Shown one piece after another: positions 17,906 through 26,509 of a stretch of 64,000 bases of DNA. The stretch spans positions 1 to 64,000 of the forward strand of contig NZ_JAVKPK010000011.1 of NCBI RefSeq assembly GCF_031461075.1. Reading direction: 5' to 3'. Below the pieces are notes generated by a model. It did no database searches, was not told the origin of the DNA, and saw only the letters and a list, made by a program, of their open reading frames with translations. This stretch comes from Methanosarcina baikalica. GTDB taxonomy: Archaea > Halobacteriota > Methanosarcinia > Methanosarcinales > Methanosarcinaceae. A program made the translations under genes and the position numbers. The first letter of the stretch is position 1. Each line of letters begins with the position of its first letter.

Positions 17906-18688
17906 TTATTCGCCTCCTTTATTTGCAAGAATTGCAAGGGGTGTGGCGATTATGTGAATATATTTACTGTACGGGATATATGCGATACAGAAGAGCAGGG
18001 AAATTACGGAATGGAAAAGAGCTGCTGGAGGGGCTGATGCTGGGTCAAGCCCAAAGTTCCAGATAATTCCTGTTCGGATTCCATCGGCAACAAAACCGGA
18101 AATAGTAACTAAGAAAACTACTCCGATAAAAGTCCAATCATACATAATGGAAGCTTCCCTTACTTCAGAAACAAACAGTCTTCTCACTATTGCAATGAGG
18201 ACTCCGATAAGCAGGATATACCCGAATATATAGTTCGGGATAGAAAGTATATCTCGAAACTCGGCGGGAGTGAATGGAAGCTCGATTCCGATCTTTTCGG
18301 TCATTTCGACTGCAAACATCATCCCTGACAGAGCAAACAGGGTCATCCAGCCTGCGAAAATAGTGAAGTGCATGAACCAGCGAAGAGGGCTTCTTTTGAG
18401 AATTCTCCTCTGGAACACAATGTCAAGAATGAGAACCTCCAGAATAGGCTTTCCATGTCCGTGATGAGATTCTTCTGTTACCTGTTTCCACCAGGTTTTT
18501 AAGAACCTGATCGCACTTCCTTTTGTTCCTTCCTGAGGCTCAAGGCCGTAACCTGTGACTCCGGCCCCCCATTTCTGGAAGTTAATCATCATACCATATA
18601 AGAAAATCACAATGGCTATTGTGCTGAGTATCATTATCTGGACAAACGTAATTCTCAGTACGTCTGAGAGCCCAGAGAAGTATGCCAT
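17906..18688 (-). CDS. hdrE: heterodisulfide reductase subunit E, b-type cytochrome
   Basis: Membrane cytochrome b subunit that passes electrons from reduced methanophenazine to HdrD. The 260-aa protein has five hydrophobic segments: ILSTIAIVIFLYGMMI, WFMHFTIFAGWMTLFALSGM, IFGYILLIGVLIAI, WTFIGVVFLVTISG and ALFHSVISLLFCIAYI. Histidines in HFTIFAGW and LFHSV are good haem ligand candidates, as in the NarI-like family. It is the first gene of hdrED, 3 bp from hdrD. Presence of this pair indicates a cytochrome-containing methanogen. Confidence 0.96.
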   Translation of the reverse strand: MAYFSGLSDVLRITFVQIMILSTIAIVIFLYGMMINFQKWGAGVTGYGLEPQEGTKGSAIRFLKTWWKQVTEESHHGHGKPILEVLILDIVFQRRILKRSPLRWFMHFTIFAGWMTLFALSGMMFAVEMTEKIGIELPFTPAEFRDILSIPNYIFGYILLIGVLIAIVRRLFVSEVREASIMYDWTFIGVVFLVTISGFVADGIRTGIIWNFGLDPASAPPAALFHSVISLLFCIAYIPYSKYIHIIATPLAILANKGGE

Positions 18689-19157
18689 TTCACTACTAAT
18701 AATTTATTCCTCCTATGTCTGGATCAAAAACTGGGAACTAATACTGCTTTTACAATTGTTATGTTACAGGATCAATGATAGTAAAGACAGAATGATAACC
18801 GTAGCGACTGTCTGCATAAGGTTTGAATAGTCTGTTAGTCTTTGTATCTATTATATTTAAACGTTATCTTTATTAAACACTGCATCGAAAGGCCCGCAAG
18901 AGCCACAAAAATGAGAAGCATGGAGGTAATCGAACAGAGGAAGAAAAAAGGAAAAATTAGAAGAATATTATCGAAATTATAATATAAAGATTATAAGTCG
19001 ACTTTATAAAAATATCTCGGGTTAAAAAGGACGAAATTGGGCTGCAGAAAAGTGAAAAGAGAATTGCAGAAAAAGAGAAAAATGAATCTGCAAAAAATAA
19101 ACCGGATAATTGAGTTACTTTATCCTGAAAAGAACTTTTTACAGCCCCAATAACTTT
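18689..19157. promoter_or_regulatory. hdrED promoter and long leader
   Basis: No gene is seen. On the minus strand a TATA-like TTTAAATATAA lies at about 18850-18860, roughly 165 bp before the hdrE start, so the mRNA may have a leader near 140 nt. The part nearer 19157 is A-rich with no recognisable structure. Confidence 0.4.
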
Positions 19158-19835
19158 TTACAGCCCCACTTCGGCTTTGAATTTCTCAATCCCGATCTCA
19201 TCCAGTACTTCTCCGATCCTTCTTGGCTTCCCATATCCCTTGTAAAAATTAATTATCCTTTCAACAAGGTCTAAAGCCTGCTCTTCGGAAAGGTCCTTTG
19301 CCACTACATCTCCAAGCCTCGGACGCGGACCTGCACTACCCCCGACAGACAAAGTATAGCCTTTTGCCGTCCCCATGAGTCCCAGATCTTTTATAATAGG
19401 TTCGGAACATGAATTCTGGCAGCCGGAAACAGCCATTTTGAACTTTGAAGGAAGCTGCATTCCATGATACTTTTCATCAAGTTTCAATCCTAGCCCGACA
19501 GCATCCTGTTTGCCCCTCTTGCAGAAAGTAGTTCCAGGACATATCTTGATGCTACGGACGCAAAGCCCTATGGCAGCTCCAGGTTTCAGATCCAGTTCTG
19601 CCCACGCCGCATCCAGATTTTCTTCCTTTAGCCCTACAATTGCGATCCTCTGGGCAGAGGTGAGTTTGAGGGCCGCTGCCCCATATTTTTCAGCGATGTC
19701 TGCTATTTTTCGAAGGGTCTTTGGGTAGATGATTCCTCCGGGAATATGGGGGGCGATTGCATAAGTTTCCCCATCTCTTTGCAGGATTGCAGCCTTCTCT
19801 GGAAGATCACCTTTCACGTACTCATGGCTTACCAT
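19158..19835 (-). CDS. small siroheme sulfite reductase-like protein
   Basis: A 225-aa protein with the nitrite/sulfite reductase ferredoxin-like half-domain (YAIAPHIPGGIIYPKTLRKIA) and the siroheme-[4Fe-4S] motif C-X5-C...C-X3-C as CPGTTFCKRG (about residues 119-128) and SGCQNSCSEP (about 156-165). Its size, about 24 kDa, agrees with the low-spin small sulfite reductase (P590) purified from Methanosarcina barkeri. Canonical enzymes are two to three times longer, so it is a minimal form. The physiological role (sulfite detoxification or another siroheme reaction) is not established. Start ATG 19835 has an AAGGAGTGG Shine-Dalgarno. Confidence 0.87.
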   Translation of the reverse strand: MVSHEYVKGDLPEKAAILQRDGETYAIAPHIPGGIIYPKTLRKIADIAEKYGAAALKLTSAQRIAIVGLKEENLDAAWAELDLKPGAAIGLCVRSIKICPGTTFCKRGKQDAVGLGLKLDEKYHGMQLPSKFKMAVSGCQNSCSEPIIKDLGLMGTAKGYTLSVGGSAGPRPRLGDVVAKDLSEEQALDLVERIINFYKGYGKPRRIGEVLDEIGIEKFKAEVGL

Positions 19836-20351
19836 ATTTATCCACTCCTTATAACCTGATTTATTTCATTTCTGTTTCAGGATTTAGTTGTTTTTAGCTG
19901 TTATTTATTTTGAGTTTCAATATCATTATTTAACCTAAAACCGGTATCGGAAATCGGAAACAAAGGCTAAACCGAGAGAGCAGTCAACTCACGGATTGAT
20001 TGGCAGACAATAAGAATTCCGCTTCAGCCCCCTGAAATTAGACCTCCATGCAGAAGGCGAAAAATCCCGATATTCCGGCCACTTTTCCGGATTAAAAGAA
20101 TAGTATCTCTCGGATCCGGAAAGGACTTCAGATCCAGAGAATATATTCACTCAAGACAATATAAAATTGCATGTCTAATATAACGTAGCCTGCTGCAAGA
20201 CTGTAATAACATAGCCTGCTACCAGACTGTATATCTTGAACAAATTAACCAGATTATAGCCAGAGTAATCAGAATAATTAGCGGTTAAAGCTACCAACTG
20301 TAAAAATTGTAAATATGAAAAAAGATGGATAAAAGATCCATTTTCATTTTT
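19836..20351. other. intergenic with a short imperfect direct repeat
   Basis: No gene found. At about 20180-20235 two adjacent copies of a roughly 26-bp unit containing TAGCCTGCT and AGACTGTA occur with a few mismatches. The rest is AT-rich leader of the sulfite reductase gene on the minus strand and the 3' flank of the rubrerythrin-like gene. Confidence 0.5.
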
Positions 20352-20735
20352 TCACTGCTGCTTTTTGAGCCTTCTTAAAAAGCCATTAAGTCCCGCTTTG
20401 TGCCTGGCTTCGTCCAGAGAAGCCCTCTCAAAGAAAAGGGCGGCTCTTGTGTTTCCTTCCTTCCTGGCTAGTTCTGCAGCTTCGGCTTTTTCAACTTCGG
20501 CTTTGCCTTCTCCCTCAATCATCATTTCAAGGTTTTCAAGGGTTGTTTCCTTAACAAGTCCGAGGATCTCAGCCACTTCTGTAGCATGCCATGCCTCGTC
20601 CATTGCTATCTGGCGGAGATAGACTGCAATATCCGCAAGCCCTTCCTGCTCAGCAATCTTTGACATTGCAAGATACCACCCAACTTCAGTGGTCTCTCCT
20701 TTAAAAGTATTTTTTAAAATCTGTTCAAGACTCAT
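20352..20735 (-). CDS. rubrerythrin-like ferritin-fold di-iron protein
   Basis: A 127-aa four-helix protein. Carboxylate/histidine positions of the rubrerythrin diiron site are visible: NTFKGETTEVGWYLAMS (Glu), MDEAWHATEVAEI (ExxH, about residues 46-58), a central Glu-rich helix, and LDEARHKAGLNGFL (ExxH, about 107-120). It lacks the rubredoxin domain of classical rubrerythrin. Such proteins reduce peroxide in anaerobes. The GGTGA before the ATG is a good ribosome binding site. It stands near the siroheme reductase, but separated by 516 bp. Confidence 0.85.
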   Translation of the reverse strand: MSLEQILKNTFKGETTEVGWYLAMSKIAEQEGLADIAVYLRQIAMDEAWHATEVAEILGLVKETTLENLEMMIEGEGKAEVEKAEAAELARKEGNTRAALFFERASLDEARHKAGLNGFLRRLKKQQ

Positions 20736-21010
20736 GAAATCACCATTTCTTCTTTAAAATAATCGTATTTATACTTAAATGTGGATCGCTCTTCGAGCTA
20801 AGTTTTAGCCGCATTTCAGGCAGATTCAAAACTTGAGCCCTACGATTTAACTTCTCAATCTTATCCGGTAAACTTAAGACTAATATATGCAGGGAAATAA
20901 ATAAGATTTCTGCATGCAAATAAAGAGGAAGAAATTGCAAAAAAGCAAGAATTAAAACAGGGAAGAAATATAGGCTATAACAGGCTCACAATAAATGGAA
21001 AATAATCGGC

Positions 21011-21207
21011 GTGAAAATATATATTGATGAGAAGAAATGTACAGGCTGTAGTAAATGCAAAGCTTCCTGTCCTAAAGGCCCGAGAATTTATTCAATAGAA
21101 GAAAAAACGGAAAAAAGAGCTGCATTTTGAAGGACCCGTCTTACTGCCTGGGCTGCAGAATGTGTGTGACTGTCTTTATGGAAGATGCAATCACTCTTGA
21201 GAACTAA
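21011..21207 (+). pseudogene. frameshifted 2[4Fe-4S] ferredoxin
   Basis: From GTG 21011 the frame reads VKIYIDEKKCTGCSKCKASCPKGPRI (shown here in 20-residue limits: first cluster CTGCSKCKASCP) and stops at TGA 21128. In the -1 frame from 21127 translation continues LKDPSYCLGCRMCVTVFMEDAITLEN to TAA 21205-21207. Adding one T to the TTTT run at 21124-21127 would rejoin the two. In the second cluster motif the fourth Cys is replaced (CLGCRMCVTVF), so even the joined protein would be defective. It could be a true pseudogene or, in part, a sequencing error. Confidence 0.7.
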
Positions 21208-21230
21208 ATATTAAAAAAGGATTGAGAAAT

Positions 21231-21989
21231 TTGTCACTTGAAATTCGTATAGTGCTCGTAGAACCCATGTACCAGGGAAATGTAGGATCTGTTGCAAGAG
21301 CAATGAAGAACTTTGGATATACGGACCTGGTGCTTGTAAATCCCTGCAAACTCGAAGGACAGGCAAGAGCAATGTCGTCCCATGCAAGAGACGTGCTTGA
21401 AGGGGCAACTGTCACCTCAACTCTTGATGAAGCCGTAAAAGGTGCAAACTTGCTGATAGGGACTACAGGTGTTGCGAGCCAGAAGGGTGGAGAACATATC
21501 CGGCTTCCTCTTTATACGGTAAGGGAAGTCAAAGAGAAACTCAAAGATTACAACGGAAAAGTTGCTATTCTTTACGGACGTGAAGATAGCGGTTTCCGGA
21601 ACGAAGAACTCAAAAGCTTTGATATGCTCATCACGGTTCCGACTTCTGAAATATACCCGATAATGAATCTCTCCCACGCAGTTGCTGTGGTACTTTACGA
21701 ACTTTCGGAACTGGAAGGAGGAAACAGTCCGCTTGCCGATGGATTTGATCTCCAACTTTTATACGGGCATCTGGAAGAACTGCTGGAGGAAATAGATTAC
21801 CCTCCTCATAAAAAAGATAAAACTTTTTTGATGCTGCGAAGAATACTCGGAAGGGCTGGACTGACTCCGAGGGAGGTCCAGACTTTAAGGGGCATAATAA
21901 GGAAAACAGAGAGAAAAATAGGATATGCATTAAAAGATTCTGAAGGCCCGGAAATAGAAGATTCGGAAAGCATGGAAAAGTTCATATGA
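21231..21989 (+). CDS. TrmJ-like tRNA 2'-O-methyltransferase (SPOUT family)
   Basis: SPOUT-class RNA methyltransferase that would transfer a methyl group from SAM to a ribose 2'-OH, probably nucleotide 32 of tRNAs by analogy with archaeal TrmJ. Motifs: VLVEPMYQGNVGSVARAMKNFG at the N-terminus (motif 1), VAILYGREDSGFRNEEL (motif 2) and PTSEIYPIMNLSHAVAVVLYEL (motif 3), which form the knotted SAM site. A C-terminal helical extension (about 80 residues, dimerisation type) follows. I favour TTG 21231, about 10 bases after AAAAAGG; the alternative TTG 21222 is too close to that site. Confidence 0.88.
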   Translation: MSLEIRIVLVEPMYQGNVGSVARAMKNFGYTDLVLVNPCKLEGQARAMSSHARDVLEGATVTSTLDEAVKGANLLIGTTGVASQKGGEHIRLPLYTVREVKEKLKDYNGKVAILYGREDSGFRNEELKSFDMLITVPTSEIYPIMNLSHAVAVVLYELSELEGGNSPLADGFDLQLLYGHLEELLEEIDYPPHKKDKTFLMLRRILGRAGLTPREVQTLRGIIRKTERKIGYALKDSEGPEIEDSESMEKFI

Positions 21990-22114
21990 GAATAAACCTG
22001 TTCTTACGTCAGAATTTATGATATATTTTTTAGCTTTTTTTAGAATCGTTTTTAAAAAGAAAATACCTTGAAGAATGAAAATTTTACCTAAAGCCAAATA
22101 ATTCAGAGAATGAT

Positions 22115-24223
22115 ATGACTGAGACAGAAAGCAAGTGGGATGAAAAGCTAAAAAGGTTTTTTAAAGATTACTACTGGAATGAAATCCTCCAGCTTGCAAA
22201 CGAGTATCCGGACCAGCGAAGCCTTGGCGTGGATTTTACGGATATAGAGAAATATGACAGAGAGCTCTCAAAAGAGTTTCTTGAGCATCCCGGGGAACTT
22301 ATACAAGCAGCTGAAGCAGCATTGAAGGAAATCGACCTTCCTGTGGAGAAGAGCCTTGAGCAGGCTCATGTAAGGATAATAAAAATCCCGAACAGAATAT
22401 CTATAAGAGAACTCAGAAGCAAACATCTCTCCCGGTTTGTTGCAATAGAAGGTATGATAAGGAAAGCTACAGAGGTCAGGCCAAGGATCACGAAAGCTGC
22501 TTTCCAGTGCCTCAGGTGCGGGCATCTGACCGTGGTGGAACAAAACAGCTTCAAATTCGAGGAACCCTTTGCAGGCTGTGAAAATGACACCTGCGGGAAG
22601 AAAGGGCCTTTTAAAGTAATGATAGAAGATTCCACCTTTATCGATGCCCAGAAACTCCAGATTCAGGAATCTCCCGAAAACCTCAAAGGAGGTTCACAGC
22701 CCCAGAGCCTTGAGGTGGATTCTGAAGACGACCTAACAGGAAATGTCACCCCTGGAGACAGGGTCATAATTAACGGAGTCCTGAAATCCAGGCAACGTAC
22801 TCTGAAAGACGGAAAATCTACCTTCTATGATCTTGTGATAGAAGCAAATTCCATCGAACACCTGGATAAGGATTACGACGAGCTTGAAATAACTGCTGAA
22901 GATGAAGAACAGATTCTTGAACTTTCCCGTGACCCTGTAATCTACGACAAAATTGTTGGCTCTATTGCACCTTCAATTTACGGGTATGAGGACATAAAGG
23001 AAGCCCTTGCTCTTCAATTGTTTTCAGGCGTGGTGAAAAACCTTCCCGACGGTTCCAGGATAAGGGGCGATATCCATGTTATGCTTGTAGGAGACCCGGG
23101 GATTGCAAAAAGCCAGCTCCTGCGCTATGTGGTCAAACTATCCCCTAGAGGGGTGTTTACGTCAGGCCGGAGTGCGTCTGCAAGCGGTTTGACCGCAGCT
23201 GCCGTAAAAGATGACCTGAACGACGGGAGATGGACAATCGAAGGCGGCGCCCTTGTAATGGCTGATATGGGTATCGCTGCGGTTGACGAAATGGACAAAA
23301 TGAAGACAGAGGACAAAAGCGCCCTGCACGAGGCAATGGAACAGCAGACCATAAGTATAGCCAAAGCCGGGATTATTGCCACTCTTAAGTCCCGTTGCGC
23401 CCTTCTGGGAGCTGCAAATCCCAAATACGGACGTTTTGACCGTTATGAAGGCCTCGCAGAGCAGATAAACATGCCTCCGGCGCTTCTTTCCCGTTTTGAC
23501 CTTATCTTTGTTTTGCTCGACACTCCTAATCACGCCCTGGACAGCAGGATTGCAAACCATATTATCCAGTCTCATTATGCAGGAGAACTTTTCGAACAGC
23601 GACAAAAACTTCCGGGATCCCAGATTACGGAAGAGCATGTAGAAGCTGAAATGGAAGTGATAGAACCTGTCATAGAAGCCGAAATCATGCGAAAATACGT
23701 TGCATACGCCCGAAAAAACGTTTATCCGGTAATGGAGAGCGATGCACGTTCTCACCTGATAAATTTCTATACGGGTCTTCGAAAAACAGGAGAAAGCAAA
23801 GACACACCTGTGCCTGTAACAGCCAGGCAACTTGAAGCCCTTGTTCGTCTCTCGGAAGCGAGCGCAAGAGTCCGTCTGAGCAATATAATCACTCTTGAAG
23901 ATGCAGAACGAACTGTCAAAATCGTAATGAATTGCCTGAAAAATGTGGGCATTGACCCTGATACAGGAGCTCTTGACGCAGATATACTTGCATCTGGCAC
24001 AAGCATGAGTCAGAGGAACAAGATAAAAAATCTTAAAGATATAATTAAAAAGCTAAGTGAGAGACATCCCGGAAAAGAAGGGGCCCCATTGGAAGAAGTG
24101 TATACAGAAGCCGAAAGCAAGCATGGGATAGATAGGATTCATGCCGAAGAGTATATTAAGAAAATGAAGCAAGGAGGAGATCTGCTTTCTCCGGATCAGA
24201 ACCATATAAGGCTTGTCAATTAA
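22115..24223 (+). CDS. mcm: MCM replicative DNA helicase
   Basis: Hexameric helicase of the archaeal replisome, 702 aa. The N-terminal domain includes a zinc motif QCLRCGHLTVVEQN...CENDTCG (about residues 129-160) and an OB fold. The AAA+ core has Walker A VGDPGIAKSQLL (about 327-338), the Walker B segment MGIAAVDEMDKM (about 384-395), sensor 1 LGAANPKYGRFD and arginine finger LLSRFDLIF. A winged-helix tail ends the protein. Downstream genes DUF424 and coiled-coil proteins run in the same direction. Length and motifs are intact. Confidence 0.97.
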   Translation: MTETESKWDEKLKRFFKDYYWNEILQLANEYPDQRSLGVDFTDIEKYDRELSKEFLEHPGELIQAAEAALKEIDLPVEKSLEQAHVRIIKIPNRISIRELRSKHLSRFVAIEGMIRKATEVRPRITKAAFQCLRCGHLTVVEQNSFKFEEPFAGCENDTCGKKGPFKVMIEDSTFIDAQKLQIQESPENLKGGSQPQSLEVDSEDDLTGNVTPGDRVIINGVLKSRQRTLKDGKSTFYDLVIEANSIEHLDKDYDELEITAEDEEQILELSRDPVIYDKIVGSIAPSIYGYEDIKEALALQLFSGVVKNLPDGSRIRGDIHVMLVGDPGIAKSQLLRYVVKLSPRGVFTSGRSASASGLTAAAVKDDLNDGRWTIEGGALVMADMGIAAVDEMDKMKTEDKSALHEAMEQQTISIAKAGIIATLKSRCALLGAANPKYGRFDRYEGLAEQINMPPALLSRFDLIFVLLDTPNHALDSRIANHIIQSHYAGELFEQRQKLPGSQITEEHVEAEMEVIEPVIEAEIMRKYVAYARKNVYPVMESDARSHLINFYTGLRKTGESKDTPVPVTARQLEALVRLSEASARVRLSNIITLEDAERTVKIVMNCLKNVGIDPDTGALDADILASGTSMSQRNKIKNLKDIIKKLSERHPGKEGAPLEEVYTEAESKHGIDRIHAEEYIKKMKQGGDLLSPDQNHIRLVN

Positions 24224-24294
24224 TTTGAGACGGATTAAAGCTCTGATGATCGCAAAGAAGATACATCTTCCAGATCCCCCGAAGCGGGAAGTTA

Positions 24295-24315
24295 CTCACA
24301 TTTCAATTATGTGAG
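24295..24315 (+). terminator. hairpin after mcm
   Basis: CTCACAT (24295-24301) and ATGTGAG (24309-24315) form a perfect 7-bp stem with a 7-nt loop, 72 bp after the mcm stop. No T-run follows, so termination or mRNA 3'-end protection is only a suggestion. Confidence 0.4.
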
Positions 24316-24366
24316 ACGGTTAAGCTGTAAATACTAAAAGGGCAAATACTATTTAAAAGGTAGAAT

Positions 24367-24654
24367 ATGTATCTAAAAATATATAAAAATAGGGAGCATG
24401 TTCTTGTTGCAGCCTGTGATAAAGAAGTGCTCGGAAAAACCCTTAACGGCAACACCGTAGTTGAGATCAGCAGGGCTTTTTATGAAGGGGAATGTGTCTC
24501 CGAGGAAGAACTTCAAAAAGCCCTTCAAAATGCTACGACTGCAAATATATTTGGGGAAAAAACTATTAAGTGTGCCATAGAGTGTGGGTTAATTGATCAG
24601 GATTCAGTGATACTGATCGACGGTGTGCCCCATGCCCAGATCTTCAGGATTTAA
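24367..24654 (+). CDS. DUF424 family protein
   Basis: A 95-aa archaeal protein matching DUF424. It starts MYLKIYKNREHVLVAACDKE and contains LGKTLNGNTVVEISRAFYEG and IKCAIECGLIDQDSVI, an alpha/beta mini-domain. Family members are often near replication or translation genes in euryarchaea. No catalytic residues are evident and the function is unknown. A perfect-stem hairpin follows 27 bp after the stop. Confidence 0.8.
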   Translation: MYLKIYKNREHVLVAACDKEVLGKTLNGNTVVEISRAFYEGECVSEEELQKALQNATTANIFGEKTIKCAIECGLIDQDSVILIDGVPHAQIFRI

Positions 24655-24680
24655 CCAGGTAGTGTCGGATTGACCCATCG

Positions 24681-24721
24681 AAAAGCTAAATGCAGCAAAA
24701 AATCAGTCTGGTTTAGCTTTT
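24681..24721 (+). terminator. putative terminator after DUF424
   Basis: AAAAGCTAAA (24681-24690) pairs with TTTAGCTTTT (24712-24721), a perfect 10-bp stem with a 21-nt loop ending in T residues. It lies between DUF424 and the coiled-coil genes. Confidence 0.5.
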
Positions 24722-24782
24722 AGGGTAGTTATTTCCAGGATAGAATAACATATATATAAAATACAAATACAGATGTGATACA

Positions 24783-25406
24783 GTGAATGGAAACATCGAA
24801 GAAGCCGGGATCAGAGTGCTAACAGAAGGGGAGCTGATCTCCGCGGTTGTGGAAAAACACAGACGGTTTCTGGAAGAAGACCGGAAAGAATTTGAAGAAC
24901 TGGACAGCAGGCTGACCCAGGTTGAAGAGGACGTAAAGAATTCAAAGAATTCCAGAATCCGAATGGCGGAAAGAAAAGAGATCCTGAAGGAGAAACGGCA
25001 ACAGTTTTACCATCAGGCAGAAGCAATTCTCGAAAAAGAACTATTCCCTAAACTGGACCAGATGACTGCCAGTAAACTCAAGGAAGATATTAAAAAACTC
25101 AAAGGCCAGATAGAACCCGGAGAGGAGCAGAAACTTAAAGAGTCATTTATGGAAAACCTGCGCGAAATTATTCGAGCAGCGGGGCCTGGAGAAAACCTTC
25201 TCCTGCAAACCGATGCCAGATTAAAGGAAGCCAGGAATTCGAATCTTGAACTGAACGAAATAATACAGTCTGAAAAGCAGCTTGAAGAGAATGATGGCAG
25301 CAAGAATGAAGAGATTTCTAAAAGTAAATCCCAGCACAAATGGCTCAGCAGCAAAATAAGCAGTCACGAAGAAGCCCTGAATTACTGGGAAAAATTGAAA
25401 GTATAA
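24783..25406 (+). CDS. coiled-coil protein
   Basis: A 207-aa highly charged protein that begins at GTG 24783. It is predicted to be nearly all alpha-helical, with long Glu/Lys heptad-like stretches such as EEDRKEFEELDSRLTQVEED and KLKEDIKKLKGQIEPGEEQK. There are no cysteines, membrane segments or catalytic motifs. It lies 31 bp before a second coiled-coil gene on the same strand, so the two are probably co-expressed and may form a complex. I do not recognise a specific family. Confidence 0.7.
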   Translation: MNGNIEEAGIRVLTEGELISAVVEKHRRFLEEDRKEFEELDSRLTQVEEDVKNSKNSRIRMAERKEILKEKRQQFYHQAEAILEKELFPKLDQMTASKLKEDIKKLKGQIEPGEEQKLKESFMENLREIIRAAGPGENLLLQTDARLKEARNSNLELNEIIQSEKQLEENDGSKNEEISKSKSQHKWLSSKISSHEEALNYWEKLKV

Positions 25407-25437
25407 CCCTTTTTCGAAAACACGCGAGTGGTAGTAC

Positions 25438-26397
25438 ATGAACAACGACGTTTCAACTACAGAAATTGCAACGGCCGACCTTCCAAACCTTAATGAACGG
25501 GAGCTGAAGGGCAAGGTAAACGAGCTCAGGAGTAAAATAGAGAGAAGCGAAAGACAGTTGGCTTCGATTTTTAAGGACCTGAAAATAAACAGGACCGATA
25601 TCGACGAACTGAAAGGAAAGAGAGACTCCCTGAACCAGCAGGTTAAGGAAAAGGTTGCAAAAGCACAGGAACTAAGAGATAAACGAGACGAGATTAACAA
25701 GCAAATTGGCGAATACAAGGGAAAAAGAAGTGACGTAAATTCCAAGACGCAAGAACTGTTTTTAGGAATTGCGGGACTGAAGGACCAGAGGAATGAGTGC
25801 AACAAGCTTTCCCATGGAAGCGTGGAATCTCTCTCAAAGGCTTATGAAGCCGAAATTGACTCTTTTCTTAATAAGGAACTGCCTCTTGCAGTAGAAATTA
25901 AAATATTCCAGAAATTGAATGACCTCAGCAAGCGTCTTGACGCTGCAAAAAAGGCAAATGAATTGCACGCGCAAATCCAGGAAAGTTACAAAGAGTCAAA
26001 GGGAATTCACAAAGAGGGAGACGAATTCCATGAAAAAATCCAGGTACTCTCAGATGAATCCCAGGCGTGCCACCTTGAAATGCTCGAAAATTTCAAATCA
26101 GCCGATGAAATCCGAAAAGAAGCAAATATGTACCATTCCCAGCTTACAGATAAAATCACAAATATAAATTTAATCAAAGAAAAAATTGATCCCCTTAAAA
26201 CCATCATTGCTAACAGCCGGAAAGAACTCTCCCTGTATCTTGACAAGTTAAAAGACCTGCAGCTTACTAAAGAAGAGCACAAAGTAAGCCAGAAACACAG
26301 TGATGCCCGCGAAAAGCTCCAGAAAAACGCTCGTTTAAGCCTGGAAGACCTTAAGCTCCTTATCGAAAAAGGGGACGTCAAATTCTCCAACGAGTAA
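25438..26397 (+). CDS. archaeal coiled-coil protein (COG1340-like)
   Basis: A 319-aa protein composed almost entirely of coiled coil, of the kind widely conserved in archaea as uncharacterised COG1340. Typical segments are LKINRTDIDELKGKRDSLNQ, KAQELRDKRDEINKQIGEYK, and a C-terminal LKDLQLTKEEHKVSQKHSDA followed by RLSLEDLKLLIEKGDVKF, the conserved end of the family. A DNA/RNA-associated or translation-linked role has been guessed from context elsewhere but is unproven. A strong terminator follows. Confidence 0.75.
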   Translation: MNNDVSTTEIATADLPNLNERELKGKVNELRSKIERSERQLASIFKDLKINRTDIDELKGKRDSLNQQVKEKVAKAQELRDKRDEINKQIGEYKGKRSDVNSKTQELFLGIAGLKDQRNECNKLSHGSVESLSKAYEAEIDSFLNKELPLAVEIKIFQKLNDLSKRLDAAKKANELHAQIQESYKESKGIHKEGDEFHEKIQVLSDESQACHLEMLENFKSADEIRKEANMYHSQLTDKITNINLIKEKIDPLKTIIANSRKELSLYLDKLKDLQLTKEEHKVSQKHSDAREKLQKNARLSLEDLKLLIEKGDVKFSNE

Positions 26398-26417
26398 AAA
26401 ATCAGGAAACTCATAAG

Positions 26418-26470
26418 AAGCCGGGGAGAAAAATAGATTTTAAAGAAACCATCCCCGGCTTATTTCTTTT
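26418..26470 (+). terminator. rho-independent-like terminator
   Basis: AGCCGGGGA (26419-26427) pairs with TCCCCGGCT (26452-26460), a 9-bp GC-rich stem, followed by TATTTCTTTT. It separates the plus-strand coiled-coil genes from the convergent S-layer-related gene. Confidence 0.7.
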
Positions 26471-26509
26471 ACATTGAACTTCTTTTCCAGTTACACCATT
26501 AAAGAAAAT

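Noticed and set aside
21011..21207. Programmed -1 frameshift producing a full ferredoxin
   Set aside because: No convincing slippery heptamer or downstream structure is seen, and the second cluster lacks a Cys in any case.
24241..24315. Possible box C/D RNA between mcm and DUF424
   Set aside because: A TGATGA occurs but no properly spaced box D or guide complementarity is evident.
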